A stretch of 64,000 nt of DNA from Haloarcula limicola (GTDB taxonomy: Archaea; Halobacteriota; Halobacteria; Halobacteriales; Haloarculaceae): positions 426,982 through 490,981 of the forward strand of contig NZ_WRXM01000002.1 of assembly GCF_010119205.1 (NCBI RefSeq), written 5' to 3'. Positions within the stretch are counted from its first letter, which is position 1. Each line of letters begins with the position of its first letter. Shown one piece after another: positions 7,691 to 15,534 of this stretch. A program made the translations under genes and the position numbers. The notes below the pieces were generated by a model. It was not told the origin of the DNA. It did not search any database and was given only the letters and a program-made list of their open reading frames with translations.

Positions 7691-8965
7691 ATGGTCTCCG
7701 CTACTATCCTCGGAATTCTGGTTCTGACTGCGGTCTTGATTCTCCTTGGAGTTCCGGTCTTCGCTTCGTTAGGAATCGGTGGGTACCTGCTCCTTCAGGT
7801 AACTAGCGTCCTCCCGACTGTGTTGCTGGGCCAGACACTCTTCACTGGACTGGACGCTTTCGCCCTCATCGCCGTCCCGCTGTTCATCCTGACCGGGGAC
7901 GCAATCGTCGAAACGGGCTTCTCGGAGAAGCTATTGAATTTCACGCAGAGCGTCTTCGGCGGGTTCCGTACCGGAATGGGAACGGCGACGCTGTTCGGCT
8001 GTGGCCTGTTCGCGGCCATCAGCGGCTCCAACGCCTCGGACGCGGCGGCGCTGGGTCGAATCACGTTGGACCGTCTCGAAGAGCGAGGGTACTCCCGCTC
8101 CTATGCCAGTTCGATAGTCGCAAGCGGCGCTTCGACCGGTATTCTCATCCCGCCAAGCATCTCGTACATCATCGTCGGCCTCGTCTTCGGCATCTCCGCG
8201 TCGACGCTCTTCTTGGCGGCGCTGATTCCCGGGGTCGCGATACTGCTCGGGATGGTCGTGATGAACGTCGTAATGAATCGGGTCCAGGGCTACGAATCCG
8301 GAACCGGCCATCCCCAGGTCAGCGATGTGGCCTACAGCGTCTGGGATGCCAAGTACGGGCTCTTGATACCGTTCATCATCCTCGGCGGAATTTACTCCGG
8401 GGTGTTCACGCCGACCGAGGCATCTGCAGTCGCCGTCATCACGGCTATCGCAATCGGAGTCGTGCTGCAGCGACTGTCGCTCCCGCAGTTTCCGGAGATG
8501 TTGGAACGGAGTGCGCTCGTCAACGGCGTCATCGCTCCGATCATCGCGATTGCGCTGCTCTTCAGTCAAGCGCTCTCCGCTCTTGGCATCCCGGAAGCCC
8601 TAGTGAGTGCGATTATCGGAACGACGACGAACTTCTATCTCGTGACCCTGATCATGGTCGTAATCCTCTTCATGGCGGGCGCGATCATGGAGACGACGCC
8701 GAACATCCTCGTCCTCGGTCCAATACTGCTTCCCATCGGCGAGCGTATCGGCATGCACCCCGTGCATTTCAGCGTCTTCTTCATTTCCGCGCTCGCAGTT
8801 GGGTTCATCACGCCGCCGATTGGGCTCAACCTCTACGTGATGTCCGGCGTCAGCGGCGAGTCCATCACGGATATCGCAAAGGACGCAGTACCGTTCATGC
8901 TGGCGATGTTGGCGATCATCCTACTGATCGCATGGTTCCCGATACTCTCCATGTGGGGCATCTGA
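7691..8965 (+). CDS. dctM: TRAP transporter large permease (DctM family)
   Basis: A 424-aa integral membrane protein of about twelve spans. Typical DctM blocks are GLDAFALIAVPLFILTGD, then SGSNASDAAALGRITL, ASGASTGILIPPSISYI, PTEASAVAVI and FITPPIGLNLYVM. The ATG at 7691 directly follows the dctQ stop; the upstream in-frame extension lies inside dctQ and is rejected. DctM forms the elevator-type transport pathway. The three genes make a complete TRAP system placed directly downstream of the HpsN-like enzyme. Confidence 0.92.
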   Translation: MVSATILGILVLTAVLILLGVPVFASLGIGGYLLLQVTSVLPTVLLGQTLFTGLDAFALIAVPLFILTGDAIVETGFSEKLLNFTQSVFGGFRTGMGTATLFGCGLFAAISGSNASDAAALGRITLDRLEERGYSRSYASSIVASGASTGILIPPSISYIIVGLVFGISASTLFLAALIPGVAILLGMVVMNVVMNRVQGYESGTGHPQVSDVAYSVWDAKYGLLIPFIILGGIYSGVFTPTEASAVAVITAIAIGVVLQRLSLPQFPEMLERSALVNGVIAPIIAIALLFSQALSALGIPEALVSAIIGTTTNFYLVTLIMVVILFMAGAIMETTPNILVLGPILLPIGERIGMHPVHFSVFFISALAVGFITPPIGLNLYVMSGVSGESITDIAKDAVPFMLAMLAIILLIAWFPILSMWGI

Positions 8966-9121
8966 TTTCTGCCGTTTCTCCTTTCGGAGGCGGAAAGCCG
9001 CTGGTTCCTGCCAGGGCCATCCTTCGATAAGCCACTGGCTCGAGTACTGAGACGCGAGGTCGGGTAACTATCTTGATTAATTCCCAAGGATTTTTGTGTT
9101 TGCTCTCAGAACGACTAGACG

Positions 9122-9400
9122 ATGGTCACAGCAAGCTCGATCCAACGAACAGCCAGGTACGCGAGCGGCGTGTTAGCGCTCGTCTTCTTCGTGAACCTCC
9201 TACTCGATTCACAGGTGATTCCGTTCGTTCAACAGGGTCCGTTCTTCGGAAACGTCGCACAGTTCCTCACGCTTCTGATAGCGTCCTCACTTCTCGCGCT
9301 AGACTTCATCATCGTGGACTACTTACACGACCACTCGAGCGAAGAGGATCGAGGCGACGATTCCACTTCCGAAACGCGCGCCGAACCCAGCGTCGATTGA
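9122..9400 (+). CDS. Small two-span membrane protein (92 aa)
   Basis: A 92-aa protein with two hydrophobic segments (about residues 13-31 and 42-64) and an acidic tail rich in Glu, Asp and Ser. It lies 156 bases downstream of dctM on the same strand. No named family was recognised. Acidic composition and codon use are typical of the host, so I consider it a real gene. It may belong functionally to the TRAP locus or stand alone; the sequence does not say. Confidence 0.6.
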   Translation: MVTASSIQRTARYASGVLALVFFVNLLLDSQVIPFVQQGPFFGNVAQFLTLLIASSLLALDFIIVDYLHDHSSEEDRGDDSTSETRAEPSVD

Positions 9401-9736
9401 TCCAATACTCGGCCATCTACTGCCGTATCGGAGGATATATACTCCACAATGATGCCAAATTCTGATATACGAGCACAGTTCCGGCGTTATTTCGACGTGT
9501 ATCTGGATTCCAGATTTCTATTCCCATAGGTCAGAATACCACCTGCTGATTTGGATTTGAATAGCGCATTTCAGACGCTCCTCGCGAGTGTATGAGCCGA
9601 TATGAGACAGTTGTAGGCCAGCGAACGGCAACTGCGGCACGCAGTTCTTCGGACGAATACAGGTCGGTTATCGAGAACGGTTTTTTGTATCGCCAGACCC
9701 GTAGACGTATCTAATGGAGACAGTGAGGGAACACCG
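9401..9736. other. Non-coding gap
   Basis: 336 bases between the small membrane gene and trkA. A TATA-like GATATATACT is at 9433-9442, but no open frame of coding character follows it. Nothing else was recognised. Confidence 0.4.
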
Positions 9737-11074
9737 GTGCGGGTGATCATCGTCGGGGCCGGCGAAGTCGGCTCCAACATCGCGGCCAGTCTGGCCGACA
9801 GTCACGACGTCGTCGTCGTCGACGTGGATTCTGAGACGGTCGAGGAACTCACGTATTCGAGCGACGTGCTGGCGATCGAGGGGAACGGAACGTCGCTTTC
9901 GGTCCTCGGAGACGCCGGGATCGGCGAGGCGGACATGCTCATCGCCAGCACCGACGACGACGAGACGAACCTAGCCGTCTGCGGGACGGCGAAGACGACG
10001 GGCGACGTCTTCACCATCGCTCGGGTCCGGAACGCGAACTTCCTCGACACCTGGCGGCAGTCGGCGGGCGCGTTCGGCGTCGACTTCATGGTGTCGACGA
10101 ACCTGCTCACGGCACAGGACATCGTGCGCGTCGTCGGGTTGCCCGCCGCCGTCGACGTCGACCCGTTCGTCGGCGGACTCGTCCAGATGGCCGAGTTCGA
10201 GGTGACCGAGGAGAGCGAGATCGCGGGACGGACCGTCGAAGCCGCGGACACGTTCGAGGGGCTGACGTTCGCCGCGTTGGTCCGAAACGGCGACGTCGTG
10301 ATCGCCCGCGGACAGACGCCGATCGAAGCCGGAAACAAAGCCATCGTCATCGGCGACCCGGAGAGCGTCCAGGCGTTTTCGAGGACGGTCGCGCCGGCGA
10401 CGACGCCGGACGAGGCCCGCGATATCGTGATCGTCGGCGGGAGCGACATCGGCTATCAGACCGCGAGGGTGCTCGAGGACCGCGGCCTCGGCGCTCGCCT
10501 CATCGAACAGGACCCGGAGCGCGGCCGAGAGCTCGCGGAGGCGCTTCCGGGGACGCTCGTGATGGAACACGACGGGACGGACGTGGAGTTCCTCGCCGGG
10601 GAACACGTCGACCGAGCGGACGCCGTGATCGCGGCCACGGAGAGCGACGAGAAGAACCTCCTCATCTCGCTGCTCGCGAAGAACCTCGGCGTCCGGCGAA
10701 CGGTCGCCGTCGTCGAGGAGGGGCAGTACACGAACCTCTTCGAGGCGGTCGGCGTCGACGTCGCGATCAACCCCCGCGAGGCCACGGCGGAGGAGATCGT
10801 CCGGTTCACCCAGGAGGGGAAGATCGAGAACCTCTCGCTCATCGAGGGCCGACAGGCGGAGGTAGTGGAGATCGAGGTCGACGAAGCGAGCGCCCTCGCC
10901 GGGCGACCGATCCGAGAGAGCATGGCTGAACTCCCTTCGGGAGTCGTCATCGGGGCGATCACGCGCGGGCGGGCGTTCGTCGTCCCCCGCGGTGACACGG
11001 TCGTCGAACCCGGCGACCACGTCGTCCTCTTCGTCGCGGCGGACGCCCTCTCGACGGTCATGAGCGCCGTATGA
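9737..11074 (+). CDS. trkA: Trk potassium uptake regulator TrkA (two RCK units)
   Basis: A 445-aa cytosolic protein made of two tandem RCK units. Each has a Rossmann NAD-binding domain (RVIIVGAGEVGSN at the N-terminus, DIVIVGGSDIGYQ near residue 230) followed by a TrkA-C domain. It gates the TrkH channel in response to nucleotides. The start is GTG at 9737, because the protein begins directly with the first nucleotide-binding strand. Its stop overlaps the trkH start by four bases (ATGA), so the two are translationally coupled. Potassium uptake is central to the salt-in strategy of haloarchaea. Confidence 0.93.
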   Translation: MRVIIVGAGEVGSNIAASLADSHDVVVVDVDSETVEELTYSSDVLAIEGNGTSLSVLGDAGIGEADMLIASTDDDETNLAVCGTAKTTGDVFTIARVRNANFLDTWRQSAGAFGVDFMVSTNLLTAQDIVRVVGLPAAVDVDPFVGGLVQMAEFEVTEESEIAGRTVEAADTFEGLTFAALVRNGDVVIARGQTPIEAGNKAIVIGDPESVQAFSRTVAPATTPDEARDIVIVGGSDIGYQTARVLEDRGLGARLIEQDPERGRELAEALPGTLVMEHDGTDVEFLAGEHVDRADAVIAATESDEKNLLISLLAKNLGVRRTVAVVEEGQYTNLFEAVGVDVAINPREATAEEIVRFTQEGKIENLSLIEGRQAEVVEIEVDEASALAGRPIRESMAELPSGVVIGAITRGRAFVVPRGDTVVEPGDHVVLFVAADALSTVMSAV

Positions 11075-12567
11075 GCGTCCGCGTCGACTGGCGGGTCAGC
11101 TGCCGACTGGTCGGGACGATCCTCAAGTGGCTATGGGTTCCGCTCCTCTTGCCGCTCGGACTCGCACTCTACGACGGAACGCGCTTGCTGCCGTTTCTCG
11201 CTCCGATGGTCGGGACGGTCGCGGTCGGGTTCGGGCTCGAACGACTGACCGACGAGCGCGACCTCCGGACGCGGGAGGCGTTTCTGATGGTCGCGCTGTC
11301 GTGGCTGAGCATCGCACTCGTCGGCGCGACTCCCTTCGTGCTCGCCGGCGAAGGCGTCCTCGGGGAGCCGGTGAACGCGCTTTTCGAGAGCATGAGCGGC
11401 GTCACGACCACCGGAGCCACGATCATCGTCGACTTCGAGCGTCACTCCCGCGCCGTGCTCATGTGGCGTGCGGTCCTGCAGTGGATGGGCGGGCTCGGCA
11501 TCCTCGTCCTGGCGACGGCGATCCTCTCTCAGCTCTCGGTCGGGGGCGCACAGCTCATGGAGACCGAGACCCAGACGCAGGACGTCAACAAGCTCACGCC
11601 CAGGATCTCGGAGACCGCCGCGCTCCTCTGGAAGCTCTACATCGGTTTGACCGGGCTCCAGGTGGCGGTACTGTACGGACTGCATCTGCTCGGCCTCGCC
11701 CCCGAGATGACGCTGTACGACGCCGTGGCCCACGCCTTCACGACCATCTCGACGGCCGGCTTCTCGCCGCGCGGGGAGAGCATCGTCGCCTTCTCGCCCG
11801 CCGTCCAGTGGGCGATCGTCCCGTTCATGGCGGTCGGCGCGACGAGCTTCGTCCTCATCTACTTCGCTCTGCAGGGGAACCTCGACCGCGTCCGAGACAG
11901 CGACGAGTTCCGCTTCTACGTGGGGATCCTGGCGTCGTTCTCGCTCGCCGTCGGCGGCGTGTTGCTCGTCGACGGCGGACCGTATACGAATCTGGAGGCG
12001 ATCGCGCGCCACTCGCTTTTTCAGGTCGTCTCCATCGTGACGACCACCGGCTACGCGAGCACGGATTTCAACACATGGTCGTCGGGCGCGAAACACCTCC
12101 TGTTCGTCTGTATGTTCATCGGCGGGATGGCCGGGAGCACGACCTGCTCGATCAAGACGCTGCGCTGGTTGGTCGTCACGAAGGCGTTCCGACGCGACCT
12201 CTTTACGGCCGCCAGCCCGAGCGCGATCCGGCCGGTCCGTCTGAGCGGGTCCGTCGTCGACGAGGAGACGATTCGAGACATCTACGCGTACACGCTCGTG
12301 AGCCTGATCTTCTTCATCGTCGCCACGATCTTCGTCGTCGTCGATGCCTCCCGAGTGGGGCTGGCCGTCACCGAGTTCGAGGCGATGGGGGCAGCGGCGG
12401 CGACCTTCTTCAACGTCGGCCCGGCGTTCGGCATCGCCGGCCCGCTCGAGAGTTACGACCCGTTCCCGCGGTCGACGAAACTGGCCATGACGTTTCTCAT
12501 GTGGATCGGTCGCATCGAGATCATCCCGGTACTGGTGCTGCTGACGCCGTCGTACTGGCGGTCGTGA
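11071..12567 (+). CDS. trkH: Trk potassium transporter subunit TrkH
   Basis: A 498-aa membrane protein with the four-fold pore-loop repeats of the TrkH/KtrB superfamily. The selectivity-loop regions are visible as SMSGVTTTGATI, FTTISTAGFSP, SIVTTTGYASTDF and FFNVGPAFGIAGP, each with the central glycine expected of the K+ filter. The start overlaps the trkA stop by four bases. It forms the membrane channel controlled by TrkA. Confidence 0.93.
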   Translation: MSVRVDWRVSCRLVGTILKWLWVPLLLPLGLALYDGTRLLPFLAPMVGTVAVGFGLERLTDERDLRTREAFLMVALSWLSIALVGATPFVLAGEGVLGEPVNALFESMSGVTTTGATIIVDFERHSRAVLMWRAVLQWMGGLGILVLATAILSQLSVGGAQLMETETQTQDVNKLTPRISETAALLWKLYIGLTGLQVAVLYGLHLLGLAPEMTLYDAVAHAFTTISTAGFSPRGESIVAFSPAVQWAIVPFMAVGATSFVLIYFALQGNLDRVRDSDEFRFYVGILASFSLAVGGVLLVDGGPYTNLEAIARHSLFQVVSIVTTTGYASTDFNTWSSGAKHLLFVCMFIGGMAGSTTCSIKTLRWLVVTKAFRRDLFTAASPSAIRPVRLSGSVVDEETIRDIYAYTLVSLIFFIVATIFVVVDASRVGLAVTEFEAMGAAAATFFNVGPAFGIAGPLESYDPFPRSTKLAMTFLMWIGRIEIIPVLVLLTPSYWRS

Positions 12568-12583
12568 GTCGGCAGAACTGCGG

Positions 12584-12793
12584 CTACCGGTCGCTCGACC
12601 GAACGATGTGTTCGTTCGCCGCCCACTCCTCGACGTGCGCGTTACAGAACGCCACTTCGCGGCGCACGTTCGTGTCGAAACACGGCACGGTCGCGTGCTC
12701 ACAGCAGTGCGGATCGAAACACGGCACCGGTGTCTCACCGTCGCCGAGCATCACTGGGTCCCCACCCGGAACGTCGTCTTTATCGCCGCTCAT
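12584..12793 (-). CDS. Small cysteine-rich (zinc-binding-like) protein
   Basis: A 69-aa protein convergent with trkH. It contains PCFDPHCCEH, then VPCFDT and AFCNAHVEEW, giving five cysteines and two to three histidines in an arrangement that could bind zinc. Such micro-proteins with paired Cys motifs are abundant in haloarchaea and largely uncharacterised. An in-frame GTG at 12814 could add seven residues; the internal ATG at 12793 was chosen because the sequence from there is polar and acidic as usual. No family name can be given. Confidence 0.6.
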   Translation of the reverse strand: MSGDKDDVPGGDPVMLGDGETPVPCFDPHCCEHATVPCFDTNVRREVAFCNAHVEEWAANEHIVRSSDR

Positions 12794-13276
12794 GTTGTAT
12801 ACTTGCTCGTTCACGACTCTGTCGAAGTATTAGTGCATGCCTTCTTTCTGCAAGCCGTTTATATACTCAGAGGGGGAACAGGCAGAGGAACTGTCTATTA
12901 ATTCATATATGTATCCGTTCCGGGTCTCTGTCGTGACGTCAAGGTGACCGATCAGCGGGGCATCCAAAGAATGTGGAAGCGGTACTCGGCTACGCGACCG
13001 ACGAAGGGGCGCGCGAGGAGGGACGTTCATCCAGGGGGACTCGCCTGACTGGGCAGCCGCGAGCGCCGAACTTCGCCGCCGCTTTGATAACGGGGTATAT
13101 CGACTTCCCGACTGAGTTCCGTTATTTGTGCCACCAGACGTTCTTCGCCGACGCCGTTGCACACTACTTGTTCATCGGCGAGATCTCGACCCTGTCCGGG
13201 CACGAACATCGCTGAACAACCTGGTGGTTAGTGATTTAGTAGGCATATAGCAAGCGGGTATGAAAGTTCGTATAGA

Positions 13277-13297
13277 CACACCGGACACCGAGTGAAG
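13277..13297 (-). repeat. Origin recognition box-like repeat A
   Basis: Read on the minus strand it is CTTCACTCGGTGT, one base, then CGGTGTG. This is one of the two best copies of the 21-bp element around the Orc1/Cdc6 gene. Confidence 0.7.
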
Positions 13298-13391
13298 AGC
13301 AGTGCTTCGTCGCACTCTAGCAACCTTCAGCGTATCAGTAACGGCAGAACCTGATAAATCGCTATACGACTATGTTGGCTCACGCTTGTAA

Positions 13392-13412
13392 CTTCACTTG
13401 GTGTAGAGTGTA
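13392..13412 (+). repeat. Origin recognition box-like repeat B
   Basis: Plus orientation, CTTCACTTGGTGT then AGAGTGTA; the first 13 bases differ at one position from copy A and the 3' half is diverged. Confidence 0.55.
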
Positions 13413-13495
13413 CTGATATATGACAATAGCTCGCCAGATACGGCCAAAAAGATAACTGAAGACCGTTCTGGAATAGCGGCCGTACGAGTGGGAGA

Positions 13496-13516
13496 CACAC
13501 CGGGCACCGAGTGAAG
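13496..13516 (-). repeat. Origin recognition box-like repeat C
   Basis: Minus orientation, CTTCACTCGGTGC, one base, then CGGTGTG. It differs from copy A at one position. Confidence 0.7.
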
Positions 13517-13551
13517 TTGGACAGAACGATTAGTGGTACTATCACTTCTCC

Positions 13552-13572
13552 ATTCACTCGGTATGCGGTGTG
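13552..13572 (+). repeat. Origin recognition box-like repeat D
   Basis: Plus orientation, ATTCACTCGGTAT, G, then CGGTGTG. It lies inverted relative to copy C 35 bases away, giving the paired inverted layout common at archaeal origins. Confidence 0.7.
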
Positions 13573-13644
13573 TATTCTTCCAACCCAGCATTTATAAGTG
13601 CTACTTGGAACGTTATATTCGCGGCTCAGAACATCTTTCGGGAG

Positions 13645-13665
13645 CTTCACTCGTTGTAAGGTCGT
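13645..13665 (+). repeat. Origin recognition box-like repeat E (weak)
   Basis: Plus orientation, CTTCACTCGTTGT followed by a diverged 3' half. It ends two bases before the TATA element of the Orc1/Cdc6 gene (13668-13676), so bound initiator could occlude its own promoter. Confidence 0.5.
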
Positions 13666-13667
13666 TA

Positions 13668-13676
13668 GATTTATCC
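13668..13676 (+). promoter_or_regulatory. TATA box of the orc1/cdc6 gene
   Basis: GATTTATCC lies 29-37 nt upstream of the ATG at 13705, abutting repeat E. The juxtaposition suggests autoregulation by the initiator protein. Confidence 0.55.
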
Positions 13677-13704
13677 CTCGAAGAGAACTGATATAGAATA
13701 TCAG

Positions 13705-14913
13705 ATGACAGGGTCTGAAGAAACAGACAACATTTTCGCGACGGGCGATATTTTCGCGAATAGAGAGCTCGTCCGAGTCGGCCATGTACCAGAGCTGGCG
13801 CGTGTCGTCGGTCGAGACGATGAAGTGAACGCGATCGGACAAGCGCTCGGCCCAGCAACAGTCGGTGGTCCACCTGAGACCACAATCGTTTACGGGAAAA
13901 CGGGGACCGGAAAGTCACTCGTTACCCGGTGTGTGTCACGAGAAGCGCACCACGAAGCAGAGGGGAACGACGTTGCGTTTCAATATGCCTACGTGGATTG
14001 TTCTGACTATCAGACGGAAGCAAAGGCAAGCCGGGAGATGGCTCGTGAACTCGCTGCCAATCTGAGCGTCGGCGTTGATGTTCCGCGAGTCGGAATCGCG
14101 GCAGCAGATTACCGAGATATCACATGGGATCTTCTTTCTGAGTACGGCATTGATTCATTCGTGGTCATTCTCGACGAGATAGACAAGTTAGACGACGACG
14201 AACTTCTTCGAAGCCTCTCGCGGGCACGAGAAAGTGGTAAATCGAGTACGCACATCGGCGCGATTTGTATCAGCAATAAAATCGAATTTCGCGAACGACT
14301 GAACGAGCGTATCGATTCCAGTCTACAGGACAACGAACTCGTATTCGATCCGTACGATGCCGAACAGCTGCGAGAGATTCTCCAGAATCGGACGGATGCC
14401 TTCGAAGAGGGCGTGCTCGAACCCGATGTAATCCCCAAAGTCGCTGCCCTGTCTGCGAAAGAACACGGTGATGCACGGAAGGCGATAGATACGCTCTACG
14501 AAGCAGGTCGTCTGGCTGAAAAACAAGGGACAGAGTCGGTCACGATCGCTCACGTCGATGATGCGGTCCAGCGAGCAGAGGTCAACCGATTCGAGAAGCT
14601 AGTGGGCGGGACGACCCCTCACGTCAAGCATATTCTCCACGCCCTTGCCTTACTCACTGCGGACAATCCCGAGCAAGAAGCGTTTCGAACGCACCGTATC
14701 TATACGATCTATACGAAACTCGCTGAACAAGAGGGCGCAGACGCGCTTTCGGAGGATCGGGTCTACCGACTCCTCAAGGAGCAGTCGTTTTTGGGTATCA
14801 CAGAGTCGAATCACACAGGAGGTGGACAAAGCGAGGGGAGCTATCTCGAACATCGCTTACTGCGGAGGCCAGAAATTGTCATCCAAGCATTGAACGAATC
14901 GGAAAAAGAGTAG
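13705..14913 (+). CDS. orc1: Orc1/Cdc6-type replication initiator
   Basis: A 402-aa AAA+ ATPase with C-terminal winged helix. Walker A is GKTGTGKS (residues 64-71), Walker B VVILDEID (Asp157-Glu158), and SNK in CISNKIEF supplies the sensor-1 position. The arginine-rich block GDARKAIDTLYEAG is the sensor-2 region of Orc1/Cdc6 proteins. The winged helix covers roughly residues 300-400. Archaeal Orc1/Cdc6 proteins bind origin boxes and load the MCM helicase. The gene is bracketed by copies of a 21-bp repeat at 13277-13665 and 14932-15051, so this is likely a cognate initiator-origin pair. Haloarchaea carry many orc paralogs, and I cannot assign this one a number. Confidence 0.92.
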   Translation: MTGSEETDNIFATGDIFANRELVRVGHVPELARVVGRDDEVNAIGQALGPATVGGPPETTIVYGKTGTGKSLVTRCVSREAHHEAEGNDVAFQYAYVDCSDYQTEAKASREMARELAANLSVGVDVPRVGIAAADYRDITWDLLSEYGIDSFVVILDEIDKLDDDELLRSLSRARESGKSSTHIGAICISNKIEFRERLNERIDSSLQDNELVFDPYDAEQLREILQNRTDAFEEGVLEPDVIPKVAALSAKEHGDARKAIDTLYEAGRLAEKQGTESVTIAHVDDAVQRAEVNRFEKLVGGTTPHVKHILHALALLTADNPEQEAFRTHRIYTIYTKLAEQEGADALSEDRVYRLLKEQSFLGITESNHTGGGQSEGSYLEHRLLRRPEIVIQALNESEKE

Positions 14914-14931
14914 GCGAGTTTGCGACCGTAT

Positions 14932-14952
14932 CTTCACTCGGTGTGAGGTGTG
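14932..14952 (+). repeat. Origin recognition box-like repeat F
   Basis: Plus orientation, CTTCACTCGGTGT, G, then AGGTGTG, just 18 bases after the orc1/cdc6 stop codon. One of the best-conserved copies. Confidence 0.7.
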
Positions 14953-15030
14953 TTCGTGGCGTGGACGACAGCGGCGCTGGTGACTCGCAGAACTGTAACT
15001 TTCCACCCTGTATAGAGCCCGAGACACTCA

Positions 15031-15051
15031 CTACACTCGGTGCGTGGTGGG
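15031..15051 (+). repeat. Origin recognition box-like repeat G
   Basis: Plus orientation, CTACACTCGGTGC, G, then TGGTGGG. The rightmost copy found in the origin locus. Confidence 0.55.
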
Positions 15052-15082
15052 TTGTAGATGCAGTAAGCCGAGTGTCTCGAAG

Positions 15083-15331
15083 TCACGCGCCTAAGCGACT
15101 CACGAGTTCGACGGTCGAGAACCGAAAGAGTCGAGGACCGAATCGACGAGTGATGCCGAGAGACCGGTATACGCTGTGGGATCCGTGAGCCTCGGAGAGG
15201 TGTTCCGTGACGCGCTCGTCCGCCAGGAGACAGTCTCGGAAGTTCCGCCCCGTCTCGATCGCGTCCATAGCGTTGTCGTGGACGATACCGTGTGCGGTCT
15301 GGCGGCCGACGTGTTCGGCCAGAGTGATCAT
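15083..15331 (-). pseudogene. Remnant of a fumarase/adenylosuccinate-lyase-superfamily enzyme (C-terminal end)
   Basis: An 82-codon fragment whose translation LAEHVGRQTAHGIVHDNAM...FRDCLLADERVTEHLSE matches the C-terminal domain of lyases such as adenylosuccinate lyase or carboxymuconate cycloisomerase (PcaB), where a helix with GRQ-AH and a block LL-D-RV--HLS are conserved. The N-terminal three quarters of such an enzyme (usually about 450 aa) is absent, and after HLSE the expected ending is replaced by diverged arginine-rich sequence. I read it as a decayed gene left between the origin and the KaiC-like gene. Confidence 0.6.
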
Positions 15332-15534
15332 CGAGAATAGGCGGTGACAGGACGAGTACGCCTCGGCCTTTCACGATACCGTAAATCGGTGATATCCCAC
15401 ATGTGAAGCGAACGGAGACAGAGGCCAAACCGGCGTCAGTCGGCTCACTGACGACTGTCTTCGCCCCTCTGTAACCAGCCCGAAGCGAGCTTGCAACCCA
15501 AACTGGCATATACCAGTAACGAGTCTACCGGCTA
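15332..15534. other. Non-coding spacer upstream of the KaiC-like gene
   Basis: With 14914-15082 this completes the roughly 620-base interval between orc1/cdc6 and the KaiC-like gene. Apart from repeats F and G and the lyase remnant, nothing was recognised. Confidence 0.4.

Larger units (their letters stand above)
12794..13704. other. Left part of the putative replication origin, non-coding
   Basis: About 900 bases without a supported gene. It contains five copies of a 21-bp repeat (listed separately) upstream of the Orc1/Cdc6 gene. Several short open frames on both strands (for example 12973-13215 plus, 12830-13162 minus, 13327-13842 minus) have non-acidic, arginine- or serine-rich translations and cross the repeats, so I regard them as chance. 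Confidence 0.55.
13277..15051. other. Putative chromosomal replication origin (orc1/cdc6 with flanking boxes)
   Basis: Seven 21-bp repeats in both orientations flank an Orc1/Cdc6 gene, five before and two after it. Haloarchaeal origins are typically placed in this way next to their initiator gene. The repeat family here (CTTCACTCGGTGT core) is not the TTTCCA-type box I associate with the main conserved haloarchaeal origin, so it may be a lineage-specific or acquired origin. Origin activity itself cannot be seen from sequence. Confidence 0.7.

Noticed and set aside
11127-12833. 568-codon open frame overlapping trkH in another frame
   Set aside because: The translation is Arg/His-rich with no family signature, while the trkH frame has all pore motifs.
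12830-13215. Small frames on both strands left of the origin
   Set aside because: Basic or serine-rich translations lacking promoters at proper spacing; mutually overlapping.
13327-13842. 171-codon minus frame across the origin repeats
   Set aside because: It runs through four repeats and the start of the initiator gene; repeats in non-coding DNA explain the open frame better.
13277-15051. Possible CRISPR array from the 21-bp repeats
   Set aside because: The repeats are irregularly spaced, occur in both orientations and flank a gene; this is an origin layout.
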